From Pelobacter sp. UBA5610 (lineage in GTDB: Bacteria; Desulfobacterota; Desulfuromonadia; Desulfuromonadales; Syntrophotaleaceae): a DNA stretch of 26,821 nt. This document shows positions 9,477-16,906 of this stretch, piece after piece. The translations under genes were made by a program, and so were the position numbers. Numbering within the stretch: position 1 is the first letter of the stretch; the number at the start of each line of letters is the position of its first letter. The stretch lies in contig DIKU01000045.1 of assembly GCA_002424645.1 (NCBI GenBank), positions 14,214-41,034 of the forward strand. The letters are read 5' to 3'. The notes under the pieces were generated by a model, which worked only from the letters and a program-made list of their open reading frames with translations, was not told where the DNA came from and searched no databases.

Positions 9477-10315
9477 AGTCCAATCCGGTGGTTGGCTCCG
9501 CGCTCTGACCGCGACGGCTGCTGCGGCCGGAGGCCGTTGTCCACGGCATCCTCAACGAAGAGACTGAAACATTGGCCGTCGTAGGCCAGCTCGATGCCGG
9601 GCGGCAAATCCCGGCTGTCGCGTGAATGGCTGACCTCATGACAGAGGTGGGTCAAAAAGGTGCGGCTGGCTCCGATTTGCCGGGCCAGTTCGATTGCTTC
9701 AGAAATGCAGAAATGACTGGGGTGGGAGCGAAATCGCAACCCGTCAAGCACCAGAATGTCCAGCCCCCGAAGACGCTCTTTCGAAGGTTCAGGGATAGCA
9801 TTGCAGTCGGTTAGATAGGCAAAAGGGCCGATGCGGTAGCCGCTGGCTTCTCCCGGTCCATGTTCGAGGGGGATCGGCTCAATGGGCAGTCCGAAAAGAC
9901 TGAATGGACCCCCGACCTGCCAGGGATCGAGTCGGGGACGAAACCCCACGTTCAATTCGCCGCTGAAAATATATTGAAAGTTGTGTTGAATCGAAGCCAT
10001 GGTGGCAGGGGAACCGTAGATAGGTATTGAATCTTTGGTTACCATATTAAAGGCGCGCAGATCGTCGATACCATGCACGTGGTCGGCATGTGCATGGGTA
10101 TAAAGTACCGCATCCACATGTCCCAGGCCCTCCCGCAGAGCCTGTTGGTGCAGGTCGGTGCTGGTATCGATCAATATGTTGCGTTCCCCCCATGAAATCA
10201 AAGCACTGCAGCGTGTACGCCGGTCACGCGGATCGGTGGAACGGCAAACCTCGCATGTGCATCCGAGCATGGGTATGCCGGTGCTGGTGCCCGTACCGAG
10301 AAGCACAATGTTCAT
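9473..10315 (-). CDS. PhnP-like metallo-beta-lactamase-fold hydrolase
   Basis: This protein of about 280 residues has the zinc motif HAHADH (in YTHAHADHVHGIDDLR) and the opening LGTGTSTGIPMLGCTCEVC. The paired cysteines of GCTCEVC and the later RTRC match the structural zinc site of the PhnP branch. Further metal-ligand candidates are the LEHG histidine, the Asp of LTDCNAI and HLCHEVSH. Known PhnP-family enzymes are phosphodiesterases acting on cyclic sugar phosphates or nucleotides, but the substrate here is unknown. I chose ATG 10315 because homologous proteins begin right at the NIVLLGTG strand. An upstream ATG at 10351 adds 12 residues. Neither has a good ribosome site. The tail after about residue 255 (PQQPSRSERG) looks unstructured. 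It is the first gene of a likely three-gene operon. Confidence 0.85.
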   Translation of the reverse strand: MNIVLLGTGTSTGIPMLGCTCEVCRSTDPRDRRTRCSALISWGERNILIDTSTDLHQQALREGLGHVDAVLYTHAHADHVHGIDDLRAFNMVTKDSIPIYGSPATMASIQHNFQYIFSGELNVGFRPRLDPWQVGGPFSLFGLPIEPIPLEHGPGEASGYRIGPFAYLTDCNAIPEPSKERLRGLDILVLDGLRFRSHPSHFCISEAIELARQIGASRTFLTHLCHEVSHSRDSRDLPPGIELAYDGQCFSLFVEDAVDNGLRPQQPSRSERGANHRIGL

Positions 10316-10699
10316 GGGGCGAGAGGAACTCAATGCAGACTCCGGAGCCATTCTGTTATGTTGCCCGCTGCGGTTCAGGGATTTTATGCATCGAAAAATT
10401 GCATTAACGCAGCATTACGAAAAGGCAAAATAGCATTTTTATTAAGGATGTGGCAATAACCTAGTACTCCGTGAAAGGTTTCCCGAAATATAATTTTGAG
10501 ATTCTTTTTTTGTCATTCAAGGAGCCGGTATGCGAAAAGGAGTCGTTGCTCTGAACCCCGGGCCGCAGAACTTTTTTCAAAAGGCAAGGCATTGCATCCA
10601 GGGCCAAAGGGCATTAGACTCGTTTGAATCTCAGTCCCCGGCAACAGCATTTTTATGCGCTCCAGTGCAGCAGATCTCAAGCCTGCGAAAGGATAAACT
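10316..10699. other. Divergent intergenic region between the hydrolase operon and pepA
   Basis: This 384-bp stretch must contain promoters for both directions. On the plus strand a perfect TATAAT is at 10489-10494, but the matching -35 region is poor. A small open frame with a strong ribosome site begins at 10530 (see separate entry). On the minus strand TAAAAT (complement of 10381-10386) could be a -10 element. I see no other gene. Confidence 0.45.
10489..10494 (+). promoter_or_regulatory. Candidate -10 element for pepA
   Basis: This is a perfect TATAAT, with no good -35 hexamer at 16-18 bases upstream (ACTCCG and neighbours). If used, transcription would start near 10500 and give pepA a leader of about 200 bases that includes the small frame at 10530. 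It could need an activator or be fortuitous. Confidence 0.35.
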
Positions 10700-10733
10700 A
10701 TGCAAATCATCGCTGTCAGCACCCCTGCTTTGA
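10530..10733 (+). CDS. Possible leader peptide overlapping the pepA start
   Basis: This 67-codon frame begins with ATG 6 bases after AAGGAG, a better ribosome site than that of pepA itself. It runs out of frame into pepA, ending 34 bases after the pepA start codon. The peptide has no recognisable domain, signal or membrane segment, and its codon use is not clearly protein-like. It may be a translated leader that tunes pepA expression, or chance. Only the ribosome site and position support it. Confidence 0.25.
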   Translation: MRKGVVALNPGPQNFFQKARHCIQGQRALDSFESQSPATAFLCAPVQQISSLRKDKLCKSSLSAPLL

Positions 10734-12196
10734 CCCTGGGAACCAACTGTCTGGTCCTCGGAGTCTGGCAGGATTTAACCGATACCCCGCTTCTTGGTGC
10801 GCTTGATCTTTCCCTGAACGGCGCCTTGCGTCAGTCCGTTGAGAGCAAAGCGTTTGTCGGTAAGGAAGGTGAAACGCTATTGTTTCAGACCGGCTCGGGT
10901 ATGCCGGCGGCTCGCATTTTACTGGTTGGACTCGGATCCCGGGCCGATGCCGGCACCGGAACGCTGCGCCGTGCTGCCGCCGAGGCCGGGCGGGTGCTGC
11001 AGCAACAACGTGTGACCGATGCTGCCCTTGCCCTGTGCGAAATGCCGCCGGCCAGCTGCAAGCCAGACCAGGTGTGGCAGGCGTTGGCTGAAGGGTTGCT
11101 GCTTTCGGCGTACCGATTCGATCGCTATCTCACCCAAAAACGTGATGAATTGCCTCTTCCGCTGGAAACTGTTCGCCTTTTGGTCGATCGGGAGTCAGAT
11201 GTCGATACGGCTGCCAGTGCTATAAACAAAGCGCAACAGATATGCCGAGGGGTGGTGTTGGCACGGGATCTGGTTAATGAGCCGGGCAATGTCAAGTCCC
11301 CGCAATTTTTGGCTGTTCAGGCACAAATGCTGTCTGAAAGGCATGGTCTTGCCTGTACCGTGCTGGATGAGGAGCAACTGGCCCGTGAAGGGTTTGGAGC
11401 TCTGCTGGCTGTGGCTCAGGGCAGCGCGCGACCGCCACGACTTATTGTCCTTGAATATCGCGGGGGTGACCCGCAGGACAAACCCCTGGTGCTGGTCGGC
11501 AAGGGGGTGGTGTTTGACTCCGGTGGAATTTCCCTGAAACCCGGAGAAAAAATGGATGAAATGAAAATGGACATGGCCGGTGCTGCCGCCGTGTTTGGCG
11601 CGATGGATGCCGTTGCGGGGTTGCGTTTGCCCATTAATTTGGTTGCCATCGTGCCCGCCGTGGAAAATTTACCGTCCGCCACCGCATATCGTCCTGGCGA
11701 TATCATTTCGTCGCTGTCCGGTCAGACCATCGAGGTCCTGAATACCGATGCCGAAGGCCGTCTGATCCTGGCGGATGCCATGACCTATGCAGGCCGCTTT
11801 GAACCGCGCGCCATTATCGATCTGGCCACCCTCACCGGGGCCTGCGTGATCGCTCTCGGTCACGAAGCGTCCGCCGTATTCAGCAACCGCGATGATCTCG
11901 TCCGGCAGCTTATTGCGGCCGGGGAAAGCAGCGGCGAGCGTCTTTGGCAATTACCCCTGTGGGAAAGCTACGGTAAGCTGATTAAAAGCGATGTCGCCGA
12001 TGTGAAAAATACCGGCGGCCGTCCGGCAGGTACGATCACGGCTGCGGCGTTTTTGCAGAAATTTGTTCCAGACTGCGCCTGGGCCCATGTCGACATTGCC
12101 GGTACCGCCTGGGAGGAAAAAGGCACCGCCTGTTGCGCCAAAGGGGCTACAGGGGTCGGCGTGCGTTTGCTTGTGGATTTCATGCAACGGGTCTGA
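10700..12196 (+). CDS. pepA: Leucyl aminopeptidase (M17 family)
   Basis: This 498-residue cytosolic enzyme removes N-terminal residues, preferentially leucine, from peptides, using two metal ions. The M17 signature NTDAEGRL is present at 348-355. The metal ligands expected from E. coli PepA are visible as Lys268, Asp273, Asp291, Asp350 and Glu352, with catalytic Arg354. The N-terminal macro-like domain covers about 1-165 and the catalytic domain about 180-498, a normal length. The ATG at 10700 has AAAGGA about 6 bases upstream. The gene stands alone: the cold-shock gene follows after 295 bases. In some bacteria PepA also binds DNA as an accessory factor (XerCD recombination, carAB control); nothing here shows whether that applies. 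Confidence 0.96.
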   Translation: MQIIAVSTPALTLGTNCLVLGVWQDLTDTPLLGALDLSLNGALRQSVESKAFVGKEGETLLFQTGSGMPAARILLVGLGSRADAGTGTLRRAAAEAGRVLQQQRVTDAALALCEMPPASCKPDQVWQALAEGLLLSAYRFDRYLTQKRDELPLPLETVRLLVDRESDVDTAASAINKAQQICRGVVLARDLVNEPGNVKSPQFLAVQAQMLSERHGLACTVLDEEQLAREGFGALLAVAQGSARPPRLIVLEYRGGDPQDKPLVLVGKGVVFDSGGISLKPGEKMDEMKMDMAGAAAVFGAMDAVAGLRLPINLVAIVPAVENLPSATAYRPGDIISSLSGQTIEVLNTDAEGRLILADAMTYAGRFEPRAIIDLATLTGACVIALGHEASAVFSNRDDLVRQLIAAGESSGERLWQLPLWESYGKLIKSDVADVKNTGGRPAGTITAAAFLQKFVPDCAWAHVDIAGTAWEEKGTACCAKGATGVGVRLLVDFMQRV

Positions 12197-12316
12197 GGCC
12201 GTTATGCCGTTCCCCTTCGGATCCTTTGAGTATGTCGTTTTAAGGTTGGCCGGCCTTGTTGCCGGCGGCAGTGGCGAAAAAATATTCGTTGATCCAAAAA
12301 AAATGCTCCCCAGCGG

Positions 12317-12344
12317 TTGCGTCCCTGCATCCCTGTGATATTAG
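12317..12344 (+). promoter_or_regulatory. Candidate promoter of the cold-shock gene
   Basis: TTGCGT (12317-12322), 16 bases, then TATTAG (12339-12344). Transcription would start near 12351, giving a leader of about 140 bases, similar to the long leader known for E. coli cspA. The hexamers are moderate, so other starts are possible. Confidence 0.35.
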
Positions 12345-12393
12345 GTTTTGTTGATTATCCCCCTCACTCATGAGACGGCATGACCACCGACCG

Positions 12394-12450
12394 GGACCAC
12401 GGAGGGTTATCCGAAAGGAGGGGCGTCAGCGAGAAAGTGGTCCGGATAAC
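12394..12450 (+). promoter_or_regulatory. Interlocked inverted repeats in the csp leader (pseudoknot or switch)
   Basis: GGACCAC (12394-12400) is complementary to GTGGTCC (12437-12443), and GTTATCC (12406-12412) is complementary to GGATAAC (12444-12450). The order A-B-A'-B' means the two 7-bp helices are either a pseudoknot or alternative folds, rather than nested hairpins. A further GACCAC copy at 12382-12387 could compete for the same partner. E. coli cspA mRNA is known to refold with temperature in its leader; an equivalent role here is inferred. Confidence 0.45.
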
Positions 12451-12491
12451 ACAGGCCATCAGGGCCGGAACAGCGGAAGGAGCAAGCAGGT

Positions 12492-12698
12492 ATGATTCAG
12501 ATTCAAGGTACGGTGAAGTGGTTCAACGATGCCAAAGGTTACGGTTTTATCACGCAGGATGATGGTCCTGATGTTTTTGTGCATTATTCCGCCATTCAGA
12601 TCGAGGGATATAAATCCCTTGCCGAAGGGGACCGTGTCCGTTTCGAGGTTACCGAAGGCAATAAAGGGCCTCAGGCAACCAACGTAGCCAAAGTTTGA
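12492..12698 (+). CDS. Cold-shock domain protein (CspA family)
   Basis: This 68-residue single cold-shock domain is close to the usual 66-70. RNP1 (GYGFIT, 16-21) and RNP2 (VFVHYSAI, 28-35) are both present, as is the N-terminal [11 protein letters not shown]. The protein binds single-stranded RNA/DNA and acts as an RNA chaperone in the cytoplasm. Such proteins are cold-induced in some cases and growth-phase or constitutive in others. GGAAGGAG lies 9 bases before the ATG. The gene is a single transcription unit: a candidate promoter with a long structured leader lies upstream, and a strong intrinsic terminator lies 22 bases after the stop. The symbol cannot be chosen among csp paralogues from sequence alone. 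Confidence 0.95.
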   Translation: MIQIQGTVKWFNDAKGYGFITQDDGPDVFVHYSAIQIEGYKSLAEGDRVRFEVTEGNKGPQATNVAKV

Positions 12699-12720
12699 TC
12701 CTTCCGGGTTTAAAATCTTC

Positions 12721-12750
12721 GGGCTCCGCAGTTTTTGCGGGGCCTTTTTT
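12721..12750 (+). terminator. Intrinsic terminator after the cold-shock gene
   Basis: A stem of about 9 bp (GGCTCCGCA with TGCGGGGCC, one G-T pair) and a short T-rich loop are followed directly by TTTTTT. This is a typical rho-independent terminator. Confidence 0.88.
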
Positions 12751-12790
12751 ATTTGTTGGAGAACAATTCACGTTTGAACTGCCCTTCATC

Positions 12791-12819
12791 TTGACATTCT
12801 GCGGGGGGATTGATAGTTT
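12791..12819 (+). promoter_or_regulatory. Candidate promoter for hisZ-purA
   Basis: A perfect TTGACA (12791-12796), a 17-base spacer and TAGTTT (12814-12819), about 70 bases before the gene. The -35 is ideal, the -10 only partial. Confidence 0.5.
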
Positions 12820-12894
12820 CACTGTTTGGTGATTTTTGAATCATCCAGACCTGTCGCCGGACCTGATGTCACCGGAAAGGAATGCACATTGCCC

Positions 12895-14181
12895 ATGAGC
12901 CGCCACGTAATCACCCCGGATGCACCGCTCCCAACGGGGGTTAAGGATTTTTTGCCCAACAAGGCTGCCAAGATCGAGTACCTGAAGCAGTCCCTTAAGG
13001 ATGTTTTTCACCGCTGGGCGTTTCAGCCCATCATCCCCCCCTCTCTGGAATATCTCGAGGTGCTGGAACGGGGGCTTGGTGAAGGTCTGCGTGACAGGAC
13101 CTTCCGGTTTGACGACCGCCAGAATGGCAAGTTGGTAGCCTTTTCTCCGGATATAACCCCTCAGGTGGCACGCATTGTCGCTACCCGCATGAAAAGCGCG
13201 CCCTTGCCTTTGCGACTCTGCTATAACGGCAAAGTGCTGCGTCATGCCGAACGACAGGCAGGCAAAGATCGCGAAATCATTCAGTCCGGCGTTGAGCTGA
13301 TTGGTTTGCAGGGGCCGGAGGCCGATGCGGAAATGATCGCCATGGCCATCGAATGTCTGCAGTCTCTCGGGGCTACGGAATTTACCGTCGATATCGGCCA
13401 GGTGGAGTTTTTCCACGGGGTGATGGATGATTTGAATCTGCCCGGGCCGCAAGCTTTGGCGGTGCAGCAGGCCATCGCTCGCAAGGATTCTTCGGGATTG
13501 TCGGAACTCTTGTCGGACCTATCCCTGGAAGATCATAAATATGCCGAAATCATGGCGCTGCCCCGTTTGTTCGGTGGACGCGAGGTCCTTGACCGGGCGG
13601 CCGCTATCGTGGCCAATGACCGTTCACGCCGGGCTCTTGAAAATCTGCGCCAGATTCTTGAAGTACTGGAAGCCTACGGTGTGGAAGAGCATGTTACTTT
13701 CGACCTCGGGGAATTGCGTGGCCTTGGCTACCATACCGGTGTGACTTTTCAAGGTTTTCTGACCGGCATGGGCAGTGCCGTTTGTTCCGGCGGGCGCTAT
13801 GACACCCTTACCGAACGCTACGGCTTGCCTGCCCCTGCGACAGGCTTTGCCTTTAATCTGCTGAACCTGCTGAGCGCCCTCGACCGGGATCTTGAGCATA
13901 CGGCTGTGCAAAGCCTTGATGTGTTGATTCTGCAAAGTGGACCGGACAAACGCTCTGCCCAGCGGTTGGCACGAACTCTGCGCGCTCAGGGTTATGCCTG
14001 TGCTCGCGACATCATTGAACGGCCCCTTCAGGATAGTCTCGATTATGCCCGCAAGATGCATTTTCGCTACGTTGTTGTGGTGGCGGATGACGCGAACGAT
14101 GTGCGGCTGATCCAGTTGGCAGACAACAGTGAACAATTGATTTCCCTGCAAGCGGTTCTCGCTGGAGAACTTCGCCTGTAA
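12895..14181 (+). CDS. hisZ: ATP phosphoribosyltransferase regulatory subunit HisZ
   Basis: This 428-residue protein resembles the catalytic core of histidyl-tRNA synthetase: LPTGVKDFLP near the start, FSPDITPQVARI (motif 2 region), LRHAERQAGKDREIIQSGVELIG and CSGGRYDTL (motif 3 region). The synthetase histidine-site sequence RGLDYYT reads RGLGYHT here, typical of HisZ rather than HisS. HisZ joins short-form HisG to make the first enzyme of histidine synthesis and gives it histidine feedback. Residues about 340-425 (LDVLILQSGPDKRSAQRLAR onward) look like a residual anticodon-binding domain, which shorter HisZ proteins lack. The ATG at 12895 is 13 bases from AAGGA, whereas a TTG at 12889 would be 7 bases away and may be the true start. 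purA follows after 21 bases. Confidence 0.9.
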   Translation: MSRHVITPDAPLPTGVKDFLPNKAAKIEYLKQSLKDVFHRWAFQPIIPPSLEYLEVLERGLGEGLRDRTFRFDDRQNGKLVAFSPDITPQVARIVATRMKSAPLPLRLCYNGKVLRHAERQAGKDREIIQSGVELIGLQGPEADAEMIAMAIECLQSLGATEFTVDIGQVEFFHGVMDDLNLPGPQALAVQQAIARKDSSGLSELLSDLSLEDHKYAEIMALPRLFGGREVLDRAAAIVANDRSRRALENLRQILEVLEAYGVEEHVTFDLGELRGLGYHTGVTFQGFLTGMGSAVCSGGRYDTLTERYGLPAPATGFAFNLLNLLSALDRDLEHTAVQSLDVLILQSGPDKRSAQRLARTLRAQGYACARDIIERPLQDSLDYARKMHFRYVVVVADDANDVRLIQLADNSEQLISLQAVLAGELRL

Positions 14182-15498
<1,317 letters not shown>

Positions 15499-15558
15499 TT
15501 CAAAATAGGGTAGAACTCTCTTCATTCGGAGGCAGCAAGCGAGTCCGGAGCACGGTTT

Positions 15559-15596
15559 AAAAAAAATCGCGCAACGCAAAAAAAAGTAAAAAAAAA
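15559..15596 (+). promoter_or_regulatory. Phased A-tracts (UP-like element) upstream of the tRNA promoter
   Basis: Three A-runs of 8, 8 and 9 bases lie at 15559-15566, 15578-15585 and 15588-15596. Their centres are about 19 and 10.5 bases apart, close to whole helical turns, so the DNA is probably bent. They end two bases before the -35 hexamer, where the RNA polymerase alpha subunit binds A-rich UP elements of strong stable-RNA promoters. Confidence 0.6.
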
Positions 15597-15598
15597 GA

Positions 15599-15627
15599 TT
15601 GACTCGCCGGAAGCTTTCAAGTATAAA
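15599..15627 (+). promoter_or_regulatory. Promoter of the tRNA-Lys/tRNA-Glu unit
   Basis: TTGACT (15599-15604), exactly 17 bases, then TATAAA (15622-15627). Each hexamer differs from consensus by one base. The start would be near 15634, about 10 bases before the mature tRNA-Lys. GC-rich bases follow the -10, as in some stringently controlled stable-RNA promoters. Confidence 0.8.
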
Positions 15628-15644
15628 GTGGCCTCCGTAGCAAG

Positions 15645-15720
15645 GAGCCGCTAGCTCAGTAGGTAGAGCATCTGACTTTTAATCAGATGGTCGTAGGTTC
15701 GATCCCTACGCGGCTCACCA
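15645..15720 (+). tRNA. tRNA-Lys (anticodon UUU)
   Basis: This is a 76-base cloverleaf. The acceptor stem GAGCCGC pairs with GCGGCTC, then A and an encoded CCA. The anticodon stem TCTGA/TCAGA encloses loop CTTTTAA, with anticodon TTT at its centre. The T-loop GTTCGATCC is standard. All arms pair. Confidence 0.97.
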
Positions 15721-15725
15721 TTTAA

Positions 15726-15803
15726 GTCCCTATCGTCTAGCCCGGCCTAGGACACCGCCCTTTCACGGCGGCGACGGGGGTTCGAATCCCCCTGGGGACG
15801 CCA
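15726..15803 (+). tRNA. tRNA-Glu (anticodon UUC)
   Basis: This is a 78-base cloverleaf starting five bases after tRNA-Lys. The acceptor stem GTCCCTA pairs with TGGGGAC (one T-G), then G and an encoded CCA. The anticodon stem CCGCC/GGCGG encloses loop CTTTCAC, with anticodon TTC. The T-arm GGGGGTTCGAATCCCCC is perfect. It is probably cut from one precursor with tRNA-Lys. Confidence 0.97.
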
Positions 15804-15810
15804 AAGTCAA

Positions 15811-15841
15811 CAGCCCCACTGCCTAACTGGCGGTGGGGCTG
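15811..15841 (+). terminator. Strong stem-loop ending the tRNA unit
   Basis: A 13-bp stem (15811-15823 with 15829-15841, one T-G pair) has a 5-base loop TAACT. It lies 7 bases after tRNA-Glu. The following TCTGCGTTCC is not a proper T-run, so termination may be partial or need Rho; it may also serve as a 3' processing or protection element. Confidence 0.55.
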
Positions 15842-15900
15842 TCTGCGTTCCAGTTCGCACGTTACGCATCCGCATGCTTCTTTCTGTTTGGAAAACTCGT

Positions 15901-16362
15901 ATGTCCGAATCCAGTCCGATAGTTGAAATCTTCAGCGATGGTGCCTGTTCCGGTAATCCTGGGCCTGGCGGTTATGGCACCCTGTTGCGTTGTGGCGACC
16001 GCGTTCGCGAGTTGTCCGGATTTGCTCCTGAGACCACAAATAACCGCATGGAGCTGCTCGGGGCCATTGCAGGCCTTGAAGCGCTGACCCGCCCCTGTCT
16101 TGTCCGTGTGACCACTGATTCCCAGTATGTCTGCAAGGGGATGACGGAGTGGATTCATGGTTGGCGTAAAAAGGGGTGGAAAAACTCCAAAAAAGAGGAT
16201 GTCGCCAATCGCGACCTGTGGGAAAGGCTTCTGGATCTTAGCTGCAAGCATCAGGTCACCTGGCAATGGGTGCGCGGTCACGCCGGCCATCCGGAGAATG
16301 AGCGCTGCGATGAGCTTGCCCGCCAGGCCATCGCCGATGGTTGCTGCGCTTCGTCCGGTTAA
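15901..16362 (+). CDS. rnhA: Ribonuclease HI
   Basis: This 153-residue enzyme cuts the RNA strand of RNA-DNA hybrids, removing R-loops and primers. All four catalytic acids are in place: Asp13 ([11 protein letters not shown]), Glu51 (NNRMELLG), Asp73 (TTDSQYV) and Asp137 (RCDELAR). His127 in GHAGHPEN matches the loop histidine that assists catalysis. The basic [11 protein letters not shown] segment (about 88-98) is the substrate-binding handle. ATG 15901 fits the family start; an in-frame ATG at 15874 would add nine residues. The ribosome site is weak (GGAAAA). The gene sits between the tRNA pair and the nuo operon, on the same strand as both. Confidence 0.96.
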   Translation: MSESSPIVEIFSDGACSGNPGPGGYGTLLRCGDRVRELSGFAPETTNNRMELLGAIAGLEALTRPCLVRVTTDSQYVCKGMTEWIHGWRKKGWKNSKKEDVANRDLWERLLDLSCKHQVTWQWVRGHAGHPENERCDELARQAIADGCCASSG

Positions 16363-16388
16363 ACTCCCGCTTCGTTAAAACTCCCACC

Positions 16389-16417
16389 TTGGATAAATCT
16401 TAAAACTGTGTTATTCT
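16389..16417 (+). promoter_or_regulatory. Candidate promoter of the nuo operon
   Basis: TTGGAT (16389-16394), 17 bases, then TATTCT (16412-16417). The spacing is ideal and the hexamers moderate. The start would fall near 16424, giving a leader of about 42 bases before nuoA. It lies in the A+T-rich gap between rnhA and nuoA. Confidence 0.5.
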
Positions 16418-16465
16418 TTGCAGCGTTTGCTGTTGATCGGCTTCACTGCCCGAGGGAATGACCGC

Positions 16466-16891
16466 ATGGCTTCTGAATACCTCTCCACACAACTGGTCGG
16501 CCCTGATGCGCTGTTGTCGCCTCTGGGATGGGATCTTGTGGCCTTGGCCTTATATGTCGGACTGGCTTGTGTCATCGTTGTCAGCCTTCTGTTGGCCGCC
16601 CGATTCCTGGGTCATCGTACCCGTTCTCCTCTTAAAAGCGAGCCCTACGAATGCGGGGTGGAACCTACCGGTCCGGCGCGGCCGGGATATCCGGTTCCCT
16701 TTTATCTTACCGCCATCTTTTTTGTGGTTTTCGATGTTGAAGTGGCTTTTATCGCTTCCTGGGCGGTTGCCTATGACCTGTTGAGCTGGCAGGGCCTGGC
16801 GCAAATCGCTTTTTTCATCATTACCTTGCTGATTGCCCTGTTTTATCTGTGGCGCCGTGGAGCTCTCGACTGGGGCCCGCAGCGTCATTAA
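16466..16891 (+). CDS. nuoA: NADH-quinone oxidoreductase subunit A
   Basis: This 141-residue membrane subunit of complex I has three helices (about 22-44, 74-97 and 102-124). Its conserved loop EPYECGVEPTG is the quinone-site loop whose Cys is exposed in the deactive form of mitochondrial ND3. The FFVVFDVEVAF motif after the loop is standard, and the protein ends RGALDWGPQRH. GAGGGA lies about 8 bases before ATG 16466; an upstream in-frame ATG at 16418 lacks a site and falls on the likely promoter. It is the first gene of the operon, and nuoBCD starts 15 bases after its stop. Confidence 0.96.
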   Translation: MASEYLSTQLVGPDALLSPLGWDLVALALYVGLACVIVVSLLLAARFLGHRTRSPLKSEPYECGVEPTGPARPGYPVPFYLTAIFFVVFDVEVAFIASWAVAYDLLSWQGLAQIAFFIITLLIALFYLWRRGALDWGPQRH

Positions 16892-16906
16892 AGGACGCCG
16901 TATCGG

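Larger units (their letters stand above)
12197..12491. other. pepA-csp intergenic region and long csp leader
   Basis: Just after pepA there is a 6-bp GCCGGC hairpin (12249-12254 with 12261-12266) without a following T-run, so it is at best a weak terminator. A candidate promoter is at 12317-12344, and downstream of it the leader of the cold-shock gene contains an interlocked set of inverted repeats (12394-12450). No open frame of note is present. Confidence 0.5.

Noticed and set aside
12249..12266. Intrinsic terminator after pepA
   Set aside because: A GCCGGC hairpin is present, but no T-run follows; mentioned only as a weak structure in the intergenic entry.
12841..13452. 203-codon minus-strand frame opposite hisZ
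   Set aside because: Antisense shadow of hisZ with no recognisable feature.
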